Shown here one piece after another: positions 28,684 to 41,508 of a stretch of DNA of 64,000 nucleotides; the first letter of the stretch is position 1; each line of letters starts with the position of its first letter. The stretch is from Pseudomonas sp. 31-12. Its GTDB lineage: Bacteria > Pseudomonadota > Gammaproteobacteria > Pseudomonadales > Pseudomonadaceae. The translations under genes and the position numbers were made by a program. The DNA lies in assembly GCF_003151075.1 (NCBI RefSeq), contig NZ_CP029482.1, positions 620,001 through 684,000 on the forward strand, given 5' to 3'. The notes below the pieces were generated by a model. It did no database searches, was not told the DNA's origin, and worked only from the letters and a program-made list of their open reading frames with translations.

Positions 28684-29784
28684 ATGCAGACACTCAAGGT
28701 CGATCTAGGCGAGCGCAGCTACCCGATTCATATTGGCGAAGGTTTGTTGGATCAGCCTGAGCTGCTGGCCCCGCACATCCGCGGACGGCAAGTGGCGATC
28801 GTCTCCAACGAGACCGTTGCGCCGCTCTATCTCGAACGTCTGACCCGCAGCCTCGCGCAGTTCTCGGTGATTTCCGTGGTGTTGCCCGACGGCGAAGCTT
28901 TCAAAACCTGGGAAACCCTGCAGCTGATTTTCGACGGCCTGCTGACCGCACGCCATGACCGCCGCACCACAGTAATCGCCCTCGGCGGCGGTGTGATTGG
29001 TGACATGGCCGGTTTTGCGGCGGCCTGCTATCAGCGTGGTGTCGATTTCATCCAGGTCCCGACCACATTGCTGTCGCAAGTCGACTCCTCGGTGGGCGGC
29101 AAGACAGGAATCAACCATCCGCTGGGCAAGAATATGGTCGGCGCCTTCTATCAGCCAAACGTGGTGCTGATCGATACCGCGACCCTCAATACCCTGCCGG
29201 CCCGGGAACTCTCTGCCGGGCTGGCGGAAGTCATCAAGTACGGGCTGATCTGCGACGAGCCGTTCCTGACCTGGCTCGAAGAAAACGTTGATCGCCTGCG
29301 TGCCCTGGATCAGGTCGCCCTGACGTACGCCATCGAGCGTTCCTGCGCCGCCAAGGCTGAGGTGGTCGGCGCCGACGAGAAGGAAACCGGTGTTCGTGCC
29401 ACGTTGAACCTGGGCCACACCTTCGGACACGCTATCGAAACCCATATGGGCTATGGTGTCTGGCTTCATGGGGAAGCGGTCGCTGCTGGCACCGTAATGG
29501 CTTTGGAAATGTCCGCGCGACTGGGCTGGATCAGCGAGCAAGAGCGCGATCGCGGCATTCGCCTGTTTCAGCGTGCCGGCCTGCCGGTCATCCCGCCTGA
29601 CGAGATGACCGAAGCCGATTTTCTCGAACACATGGCAATTGACAAGAAAGTGATTGACGGTCGTTTACGCCTGGTGCTGCTGCGCCACATGGGCGAAGCG
29701 GTGGTGACCGACGATTATCCGAAAGAAGTTTTACAGGCCACGCTGGGAGCGGATTACCGCGCCCTGGCTCAGCTTAAAGGTTAA
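28684..29784 (+). CDS. aroB: AroB, 3-dehydroquinate synthase
   Basis: A 366-residue NAD- and metal-dependent enzyme making 3-dehydroquinate from DAHP, the second shikimate step. [11 protein letters not shown] (about residue 100) is the nucleotide motif; metal ligands come from [20 protein letters not shown] and [10 protein letters not shown]. The frame opens earlier at 28645, but the ATG at 28684 gives the usual N-terminus ([15 protein letters not shown]). The aroK-aroB pairing is standard. Confidence 0.97.
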   Translation: MQTLKVDLGERSYPIHIGEGLLDQPELLAPHIRGRQVAIVSNETVAPLYLERLTRSLAQFSVISVVLPDGEAFKTWETLQLIFDGLLTARHDRRTTVIALGGGVIGDMAGFAAACYQRGVDFIQVPTTLLSQVDSSVGGKTGINHPLGKNMVGAFYQPNVVLIDTATLNTLPARELSAGLAEVIKYGLICDEPFLTWLEENVDRLRALDQVALTYAIERSCAAKAEVVGADEKETGVRATLNLGHTFGHAIETHMGYGVWLHGEAVAAGTVMALEMSARLGWISEQERDRGIRLFQRAGLPVIPPDEMTEADFLEHMAIDKKVIDGRLRLVLLRHMGEAVVTDDYPKEVLQATLGADYRALAQLKG

Positions 29785-29794
29785 TAAGATCCCG

Positions 29795-31393
29795 ATGACT
29801 AGTTTGCATGCCGACGAGGCTTTCCTCGGCCATTACCAGTTGAGTCATGACCCGTTTGCTCCACGGGTGCCTGGCTTCAAATTCTTCCCGGCCCAGCGCA
29901 AACCGGTGCTGGGGCAACTGCATCACCTGGCACGCTATAGCCAGTTGCTGCTGGTGGTCACGGGCCCGCAAGGCAGTGGCAAGACCCTGTTGCGCCAGGC
30001 CCTGGTGGCCAGCACCAACAAGCAATCAGTGCAAAGCGTCGTGGTTTCCGCCCGTGGCGCCGGCGATGCGGCCGGCGTGCTGCGTCAGGTGGCTCAGGCG
30101 CTGAACGTCGCCCAGGCGGAGGTCAACGCGATTCTGTCGCAGGTCGTGCAACTGGCGCTGACCGGGCAGGAAGTCTATTTGCTGGTGGATGACGCCGAGC
30201 AGCTCGACGAATCCGCGCTGGAGGCCTTGCTGGCCCTGGCCGCCGGTGCGCCGGAAGGTCGTCCGCATGTGTTCCTGTTCGGTGAGTCCTCGCTGATTGC
30301 TCAACTCGACGCGCTGAGCCTCGAGGAAGAGCGTTTCCACGTCATCGAGTTGCAGCCTTACACCGAAGAAGAAACCCGCGAATATCTGGACCAGCGGCTC
30401 GAAGGCGCCGGCCGGGGTATCGAACTTTTTACCGCAGATCAGATCTCTGATATTCACGAAAGCTCCGACGGCTGGCCTGGCACCATCAACCAGGTTGCCC
30501 GCGATGCAATGATCGAAGCCATGATTGCCAGCCGCTCAGCGGTCAAGCGTCCAAGTATGGGGTTCAACATGCCGAAGAAACACGTATTGGCGATTTCCGC
30601 CGTCGTCGTGGTCGCGGTAGCCGCCGCCTGGTTGATGCCGGGTCGCAGCAAAGCACCGACCACCGGCGCGCCAGCCAACGAGCAGGCGCAATTGCCGCTC
30701 GGCCAGGGCACGCCACAACCTAACAGCGACGGTGCGCCTTCCGTCGAATTCGCCGGTAATTCGCAACCGATGCCATTGCCGCTGGTCGGCAACTCGCAAC
30801 CGGTCATGCGCGGTCCGTTGGCCGAAGCGGCCGGTGGTATCACCGAAGGCGACGACGGCGTGCCGGTCGAGGGTTCCAGCGCAACACCGCCAACCGTGAC
30901 CACCACTGCACCGCCTGCCGGCATCCAGCCTGGCCCTGCGCCGACACCGGCCGCTAAACCGGCTCCAGCGCCGACTCAGGTCGCGACCGCCAAGCCAGCC
31001 CCGGCTGCGCCTGCCGTGAAGCCGGCTCCGGCGCCAGCCAAGCCAGCCGCCGTGGCCACCGCCAAGCCTGCCGAGAAACCGGCCGCCGCTCCTGCGAAAG
31101 GCGCAGGCGGTACTTGGTACGCCGGTCAGCCGACCAGTAACTACGTGGTGCAGATCCTCGGCACCAGCTCCGAAGCGACTGCGCAAAACTTCGTGAAAGA
31201 GCAGGGCGGCGAGTACCGTTATTTCAAGAAAGTGCTCAACGGCAAGCCGCTTTACGTGATCACCTACGGTAACTTCGCCAACCGCGATGCAGCCCTTACC
31301 GCCATCAAGGCCTTGCCAGCGAAGGTTCAGGCTGGTAAACCTTGGCCTCGCACTGTCGCCAGCGTCCAACAGGAACTGGCAACAACTCGCTGA
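29795..31393 (+). CDS. DamX-like AAA/SPOR-domain membrane protein
   Basis: A 532-residue protein with three parts: an N-terminal ExeA-type AAA domain (Walker A GPQGSGKT at residues 57-64, Walker B-like VYLLVDDAEQ), one membrane helix at about residues 262-281, a long Pro/Ala/Lys-rich linker (about 370-440) and a C-terminal SPOR domain (447-525) for septal peptidoglycan binding. It starts ten bases after aroB, the position of damX in gamma-proteobacteria; in enterics DamX affects cell division. Likely septal, function inferred. Confidence 0.9.
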   Translation: MTSLHADEAFLGHYQLSHDPFAPRVPGFKFFPAQRKPVLGQLHHLARYSQLLLVVTGPQGSGKTLLRQALVASTNKQSVQSVVVSARGAGDAAGVLRQVAQALNVAQAEVNAILSQVVQLALTGQEVYLLVDDAEQLDESALEALLALAAGAPEGRPHVFLFGESSLIAQLDALSLEEERFHVIELQPYTEEETREYLDQRLEGAGRGIELFTADQISDIHESSDGWPGTINQVARDAMIEAMIASRSAVKRPSMGFNMPKKHVLAISAVVVVAVAAAWLMPGRSKAPTTGAPANEQAQLPLGQGTPQPNSDGAPSVEFAGNSQPMPLPLVGNSQPVMRGPLAEAAGGITEGDDGVPVEGSSATPPTVTTTAPPAGIQPGPAPTPAAKPAPAPTQVATAKPAPAAPAVKPAPAPAKPAAVATAKPAEKPAAAPAKGAGGTWYAGQPTSNYVVQILGTSSEATAQNFVKEQGGEYRYFKKVLNGKPLYVITYGNFANRDAALTAIKALPAKVQAGKPWPRTVASVQQELATTR

Positions 31394-31399
31394 AGATTC

Positions 31400-31424
31400 G
31401 GCGGCCTTACCCAGGCCGCCTCTC
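31400..31424 (+). terminator. Weak terminator-like hairpin after the DamX-like gene
   Basis: Arms GGCGGCC and GGCCGCC around TTACCCA, seven bases after the stop. No T run follows, so termination is doubtful. Confidence 0.4.
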
Positions 31425-31605
31425 CAAGCACCTCAAAATTTCTGCAAGCGCATGCCGTCTCTCAAGACCGCGTGCCTTGTGGTGTCTGCGTTACAGTAGT
31501 CTTTGAGTCGTTGCGGTCAAAATTAAAAAAGTTTTGACTAGCACAGCAGATCGCTTTAAACCTTTCACAAATGCGACATGGATTTGCGACAGTTCGTCGT
31601 CAAAT

Positions 31606-31634
31606 TTGTGAGCCTCTGTGTCGCTGTGTACAAT
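31606..31634 (+). promoter_or_regulatory. Sigma-70 promoter of gltBD
   Basis: TTGTGA, exact 17-base spacer, TACAAT, about 110 bases before the gltB ATG. The remaining 31425-31743 is AT-richer leader with no gene. Confidence 0.6.
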
Positions 31635-31743
31635 GACCACCCTTTTGCCCCCGCTAAGCCGGCGTACGTTCGGCGCGGATCGCAAGTGGTTGAATTGAAA
31701 AGAAATTTGCCTCGAAAAGAGGCAGCCTGGTGAGAAAGTGTCT

Positions 31744-34700
31744 ATGAAAGCAGGTCTGTACCAACCAGATGAATTCAAGGATAACTGCGGTTTCGGCCTG
31801 ATTGCCCATATGCAGGGCGAGCCCAGTCATACCCTTTTGCAAACGGCCATTGAGGCCCTGACCTGCATGACCCACCGCGGTGGGATCAACGCCGACGGCA
31901 AGACCGGTGACGGTTGCGGTCTGCTGATTCAAAAACCGGACGTGTTCCTGCGAGCCATCGCCCAGGAAACATTCGGTGTCGAACTGCCCAAGCAATATGC
32001 CGTGGGCATGGTCTTCTTCAACCAGGACCCGGTCAAAGCCGAAGCCGCTCGCGAGAACATGAACCGCGAGATCCTGGCCGCCGGCCTGCAACTCGTCGGC
32101 TGGCGCAAAGTGCCGATCGACACCAGCGTCCTCGGCCGCCTGGCCCTGGAGCGTTTGCCGCAGATCGAACAGGTGTACATCGGCGGTGAAGGCCTGAGCG
32201 ACCAAGACATGGCGATCAAGCTGTTCACTTCCCGCCGTCGCTCGTCCGTGGCCAATGCCGCCGACACCGACCACTACATCTGCAGCTTTTCGCACAAGAC
32301 CATCATTTATAAAGGCCTGATGATGCCGGCGGATCTGTCCGCCTTCTATCCAGACCTCAGCGACCAGCGCCTGCAAACCTCGATTTGCGTGTTCCACCAG
32401 CGCTTCTCCACCAACACCCTGCCGAAATGGCCGCTGGCTCAACCGTTCCGCTTCCTGGCGCACAACGGCGAGATCAACACCATCACCGGCAACCGCAACT
32501 GGGCCGTGGCCCGTCGCACCAAATTCACCAACGACCTGATGGACCTGGAAGAACTCGGCCCGCTGGTCAATCGCGTCGGTTCCGACTCCTCCAGCATGGA
32601 CAACATGCTCGAGCTGATGGTCACCGGTGGCATCGACCTGTTCCGTGGCGTGCGGATGATCATTCCGCCTGCGTGGCAGAACGTCGAAACCATGGACCCG
32701 GACCTGCGTGCGTTCTACGAATACAACTCGATGCACATGGAGCCGTGGGACGGCCCGGCCGGCGTGGTAATGACCGATGGTCGCTACGCAGTGTGCCTGC
32801 TCGACCGTAACGGTCTGCGCCCTGCGCGCTGGGTCACCACCAAGAACGGCTTCATCACCCTGGCCTCGGAAATCGGTGTCTGGAACTACCAGCCTGAAGA
32901 CGTGATCGCCAAGGGCCGCGTCGGTCCGGGCCAGATCTTTGCCGTGGACACCGAAACCGGTCAGATCCTCGACACCGATGCGATCGACAACCGCCTGAAG
33001 TCCCGTCATCCGTACAAGCAATGGCTGCGCAAGAATGCCCTGCGCATCCAGGCGACCATGGAAGACAACGACCACGGTTCGGCTTTCTACGACGTCGATC
33101 AGCTCAAGCAGTACATGAAGATGTACCAGGTCACGTTCGAAGAGCGCGATCAGGTGCTGCGTCCGCTCGGCGAGCAAGGCTACGAAGCCGTCGGCTCGAT
33201 GGGCGACGATACGCCGATGGCCGTGCTGTCCCAGCGCGTGCGCACGCCGTACGACTATTTCCGCCAGCAGTTCGCGCAGGTCACCAACCCGCCAATCGAC
33301 CCGCTGCGTGAAGCCATCGTCATGTCGCTGGAGATCTGCCTCGGTGCCGAGCGCAACATCTTCCAGGAGTCGCCGGAGCACGCCTCGCGCGTGATCCTCA
33401 GCTCGCCGGTCATTTCCCCGGCCAAGTGGCGCTCGCTGATGAACCTCGATCGCCCGGGCTTCGAGCGCGCGATCATCGACCTCAACTACGACGAAAGCGT
33501 CGGCCTCGAAGCGGCCATCCGCAACGTTGCCGATCAGGCCGAAGAAGCCGTGCGCTCCGGCCGCACCCAGGTCGTGTTGAGTGACCGTCACATTGCCCCG
33601 GGCAAGTTGCCGATCCACGCCTCCCTGGCCACCGGCGCGGTACACCACCGCCTGACCGAAAAAGGCCTGCGCTGCGACTCCAACATCCTCGTGGAAACCG
33701 CCACCGCTCGCGACCCGCATCACTTTGCGGTGTTGATCGGTTTCGGCGCCTCGGCGGTCTATCCGTTCCTGGCCTACGAAGTGCTGGGCGACCTGATCCG
33801 CACCGGTGAAGTCTTGGGCGACCTCTATGAGGTGTTCAAGAACTACCGCAAAGGCATCACCAAAGGTCTGTTGAAGATCCTGTCGAAGATGGGCATCTCG
33901 ACCATCACCTCGTACCGCGGTGCGCAGCTGTTCGAAGCCATCGGCCTGTCCGAAGAAGTTTGCGAGCTGAGCTTCCGTGGCGTGCCAAGCCGCATCAAGG
34001 GTGCGCGTTTCGTCGACATCGAAGCCGAGCAGAAAGCCCTGGCCGCCGAAGCCTGGAGCCCGCGCAAGCCGATCCAGCAGGGCGGTCTGCTGAAGTTCGT
34101 CCACGGTGGCGAATATCACGCGTACAACCCGGACGTGGTCAACACCCTGCAAGCCGCAGTGCAGCAGGGCGACTACAGCAAGTTCAAGGAATACACGGCG
34201 CTGGTCGACAACCGTCCGGTGTCGATGATCCGCGACTTGTTCAAGGTCAAGACCCTGGACACGCCGCTGGACATCAGCGAGATCGAACCGCTGGAATCGG
34301 TGCTCAAGCGCTTCGACTCCGCCGGCATCTCGTTGGGCGCCTTGTCGCCTGAGGCTCACGAAGCCCTGGCCGAAGCCATGAACCGCCTTGGTGCGCGTTC
34401 CAACTCCGGCGAAGGCGGCGAAGACCCGGCGCGCTACGGCACCATCAAGAGCTCGAAAATCAAGCAAGTCGCGACGGGCCGTTTCGGTGTAACCCCGGAA
34501 TACCTGGTCAACGCTGAAGTGCTGCAGATCAAGGTCGCCCAAGGCGCCAAGCCCGGCGAAGGCGGTCAACTGCCAGGTGGCAAGGTCAACGGCCTGATCG
34601 CCAAGCTGCGTTACGCAGTGCCAGGCGTGACCCTGATTTCGCCGCCGCCGCACCACGACATCTATTCGATCGAAGACTTGTCGCAGCTGATTTTCGACCT

Positions 34701-36189
34701 GAAACAAGTCAACCCGAAGGCCCTGGTCTCGGTGAAGTTGGTGGCAGAAGCGGGCGTCGGCACCATCGCTGCCGGTGTGGCCAAGGCCTATGCGGACTTG
34801 ATCACCATCTCCGGCTACGACGGCGGCACCGGCGCATCGCCGCTGACCTCGATCAAATACGCGGGCGCTCCGTGGGAACTCGGCCTGGCCGAAACCCACC
34901 AGACCCTGCGCGGCAACGACTTGCGCGGCAAAGTCCGGGTGCAGACCGACGGTGGCCTGAAAACCGGCCTCGACGTGATCAAGGCTGCGATCCTCGGCGC
35001 TGAAAGCTTCGGCTTCGGCACCGCGCCAATGATAGCCCTGGGCTGCAAATACCTGCGTATTTGCCACCTGAACAACTGCGCCACCGGCGTCGCGACTCAG
35101 AACGAGAAGCTGCGCAAGGATCACTACATCGGTACCGTCGACATGGTGGTGAATTTCTTCACCTACGTCGCCGAAGAAACCCGTGAGTGGTTGGCCAAGC
35201 TGGGCGTGCGCTCCCTCGAAGAGCTGATCGGTCGTACCGATCTGTTGGACATCCTCGAAGGCCAGACCGCCAAGCAGAACCACCTGGACCTGACCCCGTT
35301 GCTGGGCAGCGATCACATCCCGGCAGACAAACCCCAGTTCTGCCAGGTCGACCGCAACCCGCCGTTCGACAAGGGCCTGCTGGCCGAAAAAATGGTCGAC
35401 ATGGCCACCTCGGCCATCAATGACATGAGCGGCGCCGATTTTGCCCTGGACATCTGCAACTGCGACCGTTCGATCGGCGCACGAATCTCCGGTGAAATCG
35501 CGCGCAAGCACGGCAACCAAGGCATGGCGAACGCGCCGATCACCTTCCGCTTCAAAGGGACGGCCGGTCAGAGCTTCGGTGTGTGGAACGCCGGTGGCCT
35601 GAACATGTACCTGGAAGGCGACGCCAACGACTATGTCGGCAAAGGCATGACCGGCGGCAAGCTGGTCATCGTTCCGCCGAAGGGCAGCGTCTACAAGACT
35701 CAGGACAGTGCCATCATCGGCAACACCTGCCTCTACGGCGCCACGGGCGGCAAGCTGTTCGCCGCCGGCACCGCGGGCGAGCGTTTTGCCGTGCGTAACT
35801 CCGGTGCCCACACGGTTGTGGAAGGCACGGGCGATCACTGCTGCGAGTACATGACCGGTGGTTTCGTCTGCGTCCTGGGCAAGACCGGTTACAACTTCGG
35901 CTCAGGCATGACCGGCGGTTTCGCCTACGTGCTCGACCAGGACAACAGCTTTGTTGACCGGGTCAACCACGAACTGGTGGAAATCCAGCGGATCAGCGGT
36001 GAGGCGATGGAAGCCTATCGCAGCCACTTGCAACGCGTGCTGAACGAATACGTCGAGGAAACCGACAGCGAATGGGGTCGTAACCTCGCTGAAAACCTTG
36101 ACGACTATCTGCGTCGTTTCTGGCTGGTCAAGCCCAAGGCTGCCAACCTGAAATCGTTGCTTTCCAGCACCCGTGCCAACCCGCAGTGA
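31744..36189 (+). CDS. gltB: GltB, glutamate synthase large subunit
   Basis: A 1481-residue NADPH-GOGAT alpha subunit that converts glutamine and 2-oxoglutarate to two glutamates. The mature N-terminus after processing would be Cys15 (DNCGFGLIA), the class II amidotransferase nucleophile. The synthase domain has the FMN barrel ([25 protein letters not shown]) and the 3Fe-4S ligands in [12 protein letters not shown]; a GltB C-terminal beta-helix (MTGG repeats) ends the protein. The frame opens at GTG 31738, but ATG 31744 matches the family start. gltD follows. Confidence 0.98.
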   Translation: MKAGLYQPDEFKDNCGFGLIAHMQGEPSHTLLQTAIEALTCMTHRGGINADGKTGDGCGLLIQKPDVFLRAIAQETFGVELPKQYAVGMVFFNQDPVKAEAARENMNREILAAGLQLVGWRKVPIDTSVLGRLALERLPQIEQVYIGGEGLSDQDMAIKLFTSRRRSSVANAADTDHYICSFSHKTIIYKGLMMPADLSAFYPDLSDQRLQTSICVFHQRFSTNTLPKWPLAQPFRFLAHNGEINTITGNRNWAVARRTKFTNDLMDLEELGPLVNRVGSDSSSMDNMLELMVTGGIDLFRGVRMIIPPAWQNVETMDPDLRAFYEYNSMHMEPWDGPAGVVMTDGRYAVCLLDRNGLRPARWVTTKNGFITLASEIGVWNYQPEDVIAKGRVGPGQIFAVDTETGQILDTDAIDNRLKSRHPYKQWLRKNALRIQATMEDNDHGSAFYDVDQLKQYMKMYQVTFEERDQVLRPLGEQGYEAVGSMGDDTPMAVLSQRVRTPYDYFRQQFAQVTNPPIDPLREAIVMSLEICLGAERNIFQESPEHASRVILSSPVISPAKWRSLMNLDRPGFERAIIDLNYDESVGLEAAIRNVADQAEEAVRSGRTQVVLSDRHIAPGKLPIHASLATGAVHHRLTEKGLRCDSNILVETATARDPHHFAVLIGFGASAVYPFLAYEVLGDLIRTGEVLGDLYEVFKNYRKGITKGLLKILSKMGISTITSYRGAQLFEAIGLSEEVCELSFRGVPSRIKGARFVDIEAEQKALAAEAWSPRKPIQQGGLLKFVHGGEYHAYNPDVVNTLQAAVQQGDYSKFKEYTALVDNRPVSMIRDLFKVKTLDTPLDISEIEPLESVLKRFDSAGISLGALSPEAHEALAEAMNRLGARSNSGEGGEDPARYGTIKSSKIKQVATGRFGVTPEYLVNAEVLQIKVAQGAKPGEGGQLPGGKVNGLIAKLRYAVPGVTLISPPPHHDIYSIEDLSQLIFDLKQVNPKALVSVKLVAEAGVGTIAAGVAKAYADLITISGYDGGTGASPLTSIKYAGAPWELGLAETHQTLRGNDLRGKVRVQTDGGLKTGLDVIKAAILGAESFGFGTAPMIALGCKYLRICHLNNCATGVATQNEKLRKDHYIGTVDMVVNFFTYVAEETREWLAKLGVRSLEELIGRTDLLDILEGQTAKQNHLDLTPLLGSDHIPADKPQFCQVDRNPPFDKGLLAEKMVDMATSAINDMSGADFALDICNCDRSIGARISGEIARKHGNQGMANAPITFRFKGTAGQSFGVWNAGGLNMYLEGDANDYVGKGMTGGKLVIVPPKGSVYKTQDSAIIGNTCLYGATGGKLFAAGTAGERFAVRNSGAHTVVEGTGDHCCEYMTGGFVCVLGKTGYNFGSGMTGGFAYVLDQDNSFVDRVNHELVEIQRISGEAMEAYRSHLQRVLNEYVEETDSEWGRNLAENLDDYLRRFWLVKPKAANLKSLLSSTRANPQ

Positions 36190-37641
<1,452 letters not shown>

Positions 37642-37672
37642 CCCCCGATCCAGACCTGACATGCAGTAACCC

Positions 37673-37758
37673 TGTGGGAGCTGGCCTGCCAGCGATTGCA
37701 TCACCTCGGTCTTGTTGACTACCGAGGTGGCCGCATCGCTGGCAGGCCAGCTCCCACA
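37673..37758. repeat. Paired REP palindrome of the TGTGGGAGCTGGCCTGCC type
   Basis: Arms TGTGGGAGCTGGCCTGCCAG and its complement, with an inner ACCTCGGT/ACCGAGGT pair. It lies between gltD and hemE. Confidence 0.9.
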
Positions 37759-37892
37759 TTGGTTTCCGGGTGTTGCTGAAATCTGCGTGTTTATTGCGAC
37801 AAATTGACCCGATAGACAAAAGGCTGACCTGCAACCGTGCCTTTTGCGTCGCGCTCTGAGAAAATGCCCGCACTTTTTTTCCGGATGCCGAC

Positions 37893-38960
37893 ATGACTGC
37901 CCTGAAGAACGACCGTTTCCTTCGTGCCCTGCTCAAGCAACCCGTAGACGTCACCCCCGTGTGGATGATGCGTCAGGCCGGTCGCTACCTGCCGGAATAC
38001 CGCGCCAGCCGCGCCAAGGCCGGTGACTTCATGAGCCTGTGCATGAACCCGGAGTTCGCTTGCGAAGTCACGATGCAGCCGCTCGACCGCTATCCGCAAC
38101 TGGACGCGGCGATCCTGTTCTCCGACATCCTCACCATCCCGGACGCTATGGGCCAGGGCCTGTACTTCGAAACCGGTGAAGGTCCACGCTTCAAAAAAGT
38201 GGTCAGCACCCTGGCCGACATCGAAGCCCTGCCGATTCCTGATCCGCACAAAGACCTCGGCTACGTCATGGATGCGGTCAGCACCATCCGCCGTGAACTG
38301 AATGGCCGCGTGCCGCTGATCGGCTTCTCCGGCAGCCCATGGACCCTGGCCACCTACATGGTCGAAGGCGGCTCGTCGAAAGACTTCCGCAAGACCAAGG
38401 CCATGCTCTACGACAACCCGCAAGCCATGCACCTGCTGCTGGACAAGCTCGCACAGTCGGTCACCAGCTACCTCAACGGCCAGATCATGGCTGGCGCGCA
38501 AGCGGTGCAGATCTTCGACACCTGGGGCGGCAACCTCTCGGCGGCGGCGTACCAGGAATTCTCCCTGGCCTACATGCGCAAAATCGTCAGCGGCCTGATC
38601 CGCGAACACGAAGGCCGCAAAGTACCGGTCATCCTGTTCACCAAGAACGGCGGCCTGTGGCTGGAAAGCATCGCCGATGCCGGTGCTGACGCCTTGGGCC
38701 TGGACTGGACCTGCGACATCGGCGAAGCCCGCCAGCGTGTCGGCAACAAAGTTGCCCTGCAAGGCAACATGGACCCGACCGTGCTGTACGCCAAGCCAGA
38801 AGCCATTCGCACCGAAGTTGGCCGCATCCTCGCCAGCTATGGCAAGGGCAGTGGTCACGTGTTCAACCTCGGCCATGGCATCACCCCGGAAGTTGATCCG
38901 GAACATGCGGGTGCGTTCATGCGCGCGGTGCATGAGCTGTCGGCGCAATATCACGAGTGA
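37893..38960 (+). CDS. hemE: HemE, uroporphyrinogen decarboxylase
   Basis: A 355-residue enzyme that decarboxylates uroporphyrinogen III to coproporphyrinogen III in haem synthesis. [16 protein letters not shown] near residue 20 is the signature; [13 protein letters not shown] and HVFNLGHGI are further conserved segments. It is followed by a strong terminator, so it ends its own unit. Confidence 0.97.
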   Translation: MTALKNDRFLRALLKQPVDVTPVWMMRQAGRYLPEYRASRAKAGDFMSLCMNPEFACEVTMQPLDRYPQLDAAILFSDILTIPDAMGQGLYFETGEGPRFKKVVSTLADIEALPIPDPHKDLGYVMDAVSTIRRELNGRVPLIGFSGSPWTLATYMVEGGSSKDFRKTKAMLYDNPQAMHLLLDKLAQSVTSYLNGQIMAGAQAVQIFDTWGGNLSAAAYQEFSLAYMRKIVSGLIREHEGRKVPVILFTKNGGLWLESIADAGADALGLDWTCDIGEARQRVGNKVALQGNMDPTVLYAKPEAIRTEVGRILASYGKGSGHVFNLGHGITPEVDPEHAGAFMRAVHELSAQYHE

Positions 38961-38972
38961 TCGTCGGCCAAT

Positions 38973-39006
38973 AAAAAACGCCCGGCATATGCCGGGCGTT
39001 TTTGTG
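38973..39006 (+). terminator. Rho-independent terminator after hemE
   Basis: Arms AAAACGCCCGGCA and TGCCGGGCGTTTT meet almost without a loop (TA), followed by T run. Confidence 0.93.
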
Positions 39007-39034
39007 TGAGATATCAGATCGTACACGGTCAATG

Positions 39035-39118
39035 TGGGAGCGGGCTTGCTCGCGAAAGCGGTTGATCATTCAACATCGATGCCGACTGACCCACCGCTTT
39101 CGCAAGCCCGCTCCCACA
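39035..39118. repeat. Paired REP palindrome of the TGTGGGAGCGGGCTTGC type
   Basis: Arms TGTGGGAGCGGGCTTGCTCG and CGCAAGCCCGCTCCCACA, with an internal CGAAAGCGG/CCGCTTTCG pair. It lies between hemE and the convergent MFS gene. Confidence 0.88.
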
Positions 39119-39129
39119 GGGGATTTTTG

Positions 39130-40404
39130 TCAGGCTTTTAAATCGCCGAGCGGCGGCAACTTCGCCAGCTTCAACGCCACCAACAGCGCAATCACCAGCA
39201 GCGCACCAATAAACAACCCGATCCCGTTCCACCCGCCCAGGTGCCAGAACACTCCGCCCGCCGTCCCCGCAATACTCGACCCGGCGTAATAGCTGAACAG
39301 GTACAACGACGACGCCTGCCCCTTGGCCTTGACCGCCCGACGCCCGATCCAGCTACTCGCCACCGAGTGCGCGCCGAAGAAGCCGAAGGTGAAGATCAGC
39401 ATGCCGATAATCACCACCGGCAGCGGCGTGAACATCGTCAGTGCTAGACCGGCGAGCATCAGCACAATCGTCGCCCAAAGCACTTTGCGCCGGCCCAGCT
39501 GGTCAGCCAGCGAACCGATTTTCGCCGAGCTGTAGATGCCCGACAGGTACACCACCGACAGCAGCCCAACGAACACCTGGTCCATGTGATACGGCGCGGC
39601 CAGCAAGCGATAACCGATGTAGTTGAACAGCGTGACGAACGCGCCCATCAGCACAAAAGCCTCAAGGAACAGCAACGGCAACCCGGCGTCGCGAAAGTGC
39701 ATGGTGAAGCCATCGACCAGACTGCGCGGGTGCAGCGACCGAGCGCGGAAGTTGCGTGATTCGGGGAGGATTTTCCAGAACACCGTCGCCGCGATCAGCG
39801 CCAGACCGCCGATCACCAGCATCGCCGTGTGCCAGCTGACAAAGTCGATCAACACGCCGGTGATCAAGCGGCCACTCATTCCGCCAATCGCATTACCAGC
39901 GATGTACAACCCCATCGCGAGGCCGATGTGCTGTGGGTGGATCTCTTCGCTCAGGTAGGTCATGGCGACCGCCGCCAGGCCGCTCAACGACAACCCGATC
40001 AACGCACGCATCACCAGCACGCCTTGCCAGCTCGGCATCATCGCGCTGGCCATGGTGCACAACGCCGCGGCGAACAGCGCCGCGACCATCACCGGTTTGC
40101 GTCCGACACGGTCGGAGATCGGGCCGGTGATCAGCAGGCCAATGGCGAGCATGCCAGTGGCCACCGACAGGATCAGGCTGCTTTGCGCCGCGTTGATCGA
40201 ATACTCGTGGGACAGCAGCGGCATCATCGGCTGTACGCAGTAGAGCAGGGCGAAGGTCGCGAAGCCACCGGAGAACAGCGCCAGCACCGTGCGCATGAAC
40301 ATCGGCGTGCCTTTCTCGATGTAGATCTCTTTCAATTCGGCGACAACATCGTCCACCGCATCGGGCGGGACTTCATGGGCAAGGGGGGCGACAGCAGTTT
40401 TCAC
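39130..40404 (-). CDS. MFS transporter, YnfM-like
   Basis: A 424-residue major facilitator protein with about 12 transmembrane helices (first at about residues 35-60) after a 30-residue cytoplasmic head. The DRVGRKP loop between helices 2 and 3 is the MFS signature. The frame opens at 40449, but GTG 40404 follows GAGG by seven bases and is chosen. The substrate is unknown; drugs or aromatic compounds are typical for this subfamily. The divergent LysR gene is the likely regulator. Confidence 0.88.
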   Translation of the reverse strand: MKTAVAPLAHEVPPDAVDDVVAELKEIYIEKGTPMFMRTVLALFSGGFATFALLYCVQPMMPLLSHEYSINAAQSSLILSVATGMLAIGLLITGPISDRVGRKPVMVAALFAAALCTMASAMMPSWQGVLVMRALIGLSLSGLAAVAMTYLSEEIHPQHIGLAMGLYIAGNAIGGMSGRLITGVLIDFVSWHTAMLVIGGLALIAATVFWKILPESRNFRARSLHPRSLVDGFTMHFRDAGLPLLFLEAFVLMGAFVTLFNYIGYRLLAAPYHMDQVFVGLLSVVYLSGIYSSAKIGSLADQLGRRKVLWATIVLMLAGLALTMFTPLPVVIIGMLIFTFGFFGAHSVASSWIGRRAVKAKGQASSLYLFSYYAGSSIAGTAGGVFWHLGGWNGIGLFIGALLVIALLVALKLAKLPPLGDLKA

Positions 40405-40471
40405 TTCGGACCTCGGAGGGCGCAGCCGGTCAGGCAATGAAAAAAGCATATAGCTGCCTAATGATTCAATC

Positions 40472-40481
40472 CAATATATTG
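40472..40481. promoter_or_regulatory. Candidate LysR operator between the MFS and LysR genes
   Basis: CAATATATTG is a perfect ten-base palindrome in the 118-base divergent gap, in an AT-rich patch 42 bases before the LysR start. Confidence 0.4.
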
Positions 40482-40522
40482 TTCGACCTGTTTGATAGGT
40501 TTAACGACCTAATGGAGTTTTC

Positions 40523-41416
40523 ATGGAATTGCGTCACCTGCGCTACTTCATCGCCGTCGCCGAAGAACTGCACTTCGGCCGCGCCGCTCAGGCATTGGGC
40601 ATCTCGCAACCGCCCCTGAGCCAGCAGATTCAGGCACTGGAACAAGAGGTGGGTGCCCGACTGTTTGAGCGAACCAATCGTCGGGTCGAGCTCAGCGAGG
40701 CCGGTCGGCTGTTTCTGGAAGAAGCGCGGTTGGTGCTGGCCCAGGTCGACAAAGCGGCCGATGTGGCACGGCGTGCGCAGCTCGGCGAGTTGGGCGAACT
40801 GAAGATCGGCTTCACCTCGTCGGCGCCGTTCAACTCGACCATTCCTCAGGCGATTTTTTCGTTTCGCCAGCGTTTCCCCGCGGTGCATTTGAATCTGCGG
40901 GAGATGAGCAGCACCCAAGTGGCCGACGCGCTGGTGGATGAGTCGATCGAAGTCGGCATCATGCGACCCCTCGGGTTACCGGATTCCCTCAGCGTCGTGG
41001 AACTGATGCGAGAGCCGCTGGTGGCGGTGCTCAGCTCCAAGCATCCGCTAGTCAGCGGCAGTGAAGAAGGGTTGTTCCTGTCGGCATTGGCCCTCGAACC
41101 GTTTGTGTTTTTCCCACGCAGTTATGGCAGTGGTCTGTACGCACAGTTGCTCAGCCTGGCCCGCGATGCCGGTTTCAGCCCGCACTTTGCGCAAGAGGCG
41201 GGCGAGGCGATGACGATTATCGGGTTGGTGGCGGCGGGGTTGGGCGTTTCGGTGCTGCCGGCGTCCTATCAGCGGATGCGCATTGACGGCGTGGTGTATC
41301 GGCCGTTGCTCGATCCGGAAGCGGTGTCGGCGGTGTGGCTGGTGCAGCGCAAGGATCAGAAATCACCGATGGCCAAGGCGTTTGTGGAGTTGTTGACGCG
41401 CAAGCTGACGCCTTAG
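40523..41416 (+). CDS. LysR-family transcriptional regulator
   Basis: A 297-residue LTTR. The N-terminal winged HTH is at about residues 1-60 (MELRHLRYFIAVAEELHFGR, with the AQALGISQPPLSQQI recognition region); the rest is the periplasmic-binding-like co-inducer domain. The N-terminal pattern resembles the BenM/CatR-type subgroup. It is divergent from the MFS transporter, which it probably controls. Confidence 0.92.
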   Translation: MELRHLRYFIAVAEELHFGRAAQALGISQPPLSQQIQALEQEVGARLFERTNRRVELSEAGRLFLEEARLVLAQVDKAADVARRAQLGELGELKIGFTSSAPFNSTIPQAIFSFRQRFPAVHLNLREMSSTQVADALVDESIEVGIMRPLGLPDSLSVVELMREPLVAVLSSKHPLVSGSEEGLFLSALALEPFVFFPRSYGSGLYAQLLSLARDAGFSPHFAQEAGEAMTIIGLVAAGLGVSVLPASYQRMRIDGVVYRPLLDPEAVSAVWLVQRKDQKSPMAKAFVELLTRKLTP

Positions 41417-41457
41417 GGACTCAAGGTTTTTATAGATGCGCCCCTTGGTCTTTTTTC
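41416..41457 (+). terminator. Terminator after the LysR gene
   Basis: GACTCAAGG pairs with CCTTGGTC (one bulge) and is followed by TTTTTTC. Confidence 0.5.
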
Positions 41458-41508
41458 TGATCGGCCGATAACCGCTATTGGAATCATCACAAACTATGGA
41501 GATACACG

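Noticed and set aside
31654..35838. Very long open frame on the minus strand opposite gltB
   Set aside because: It is the mirror of gltB codon bias in high-GC DNA; its translation shows no family motif, while gltB is unmistakable.
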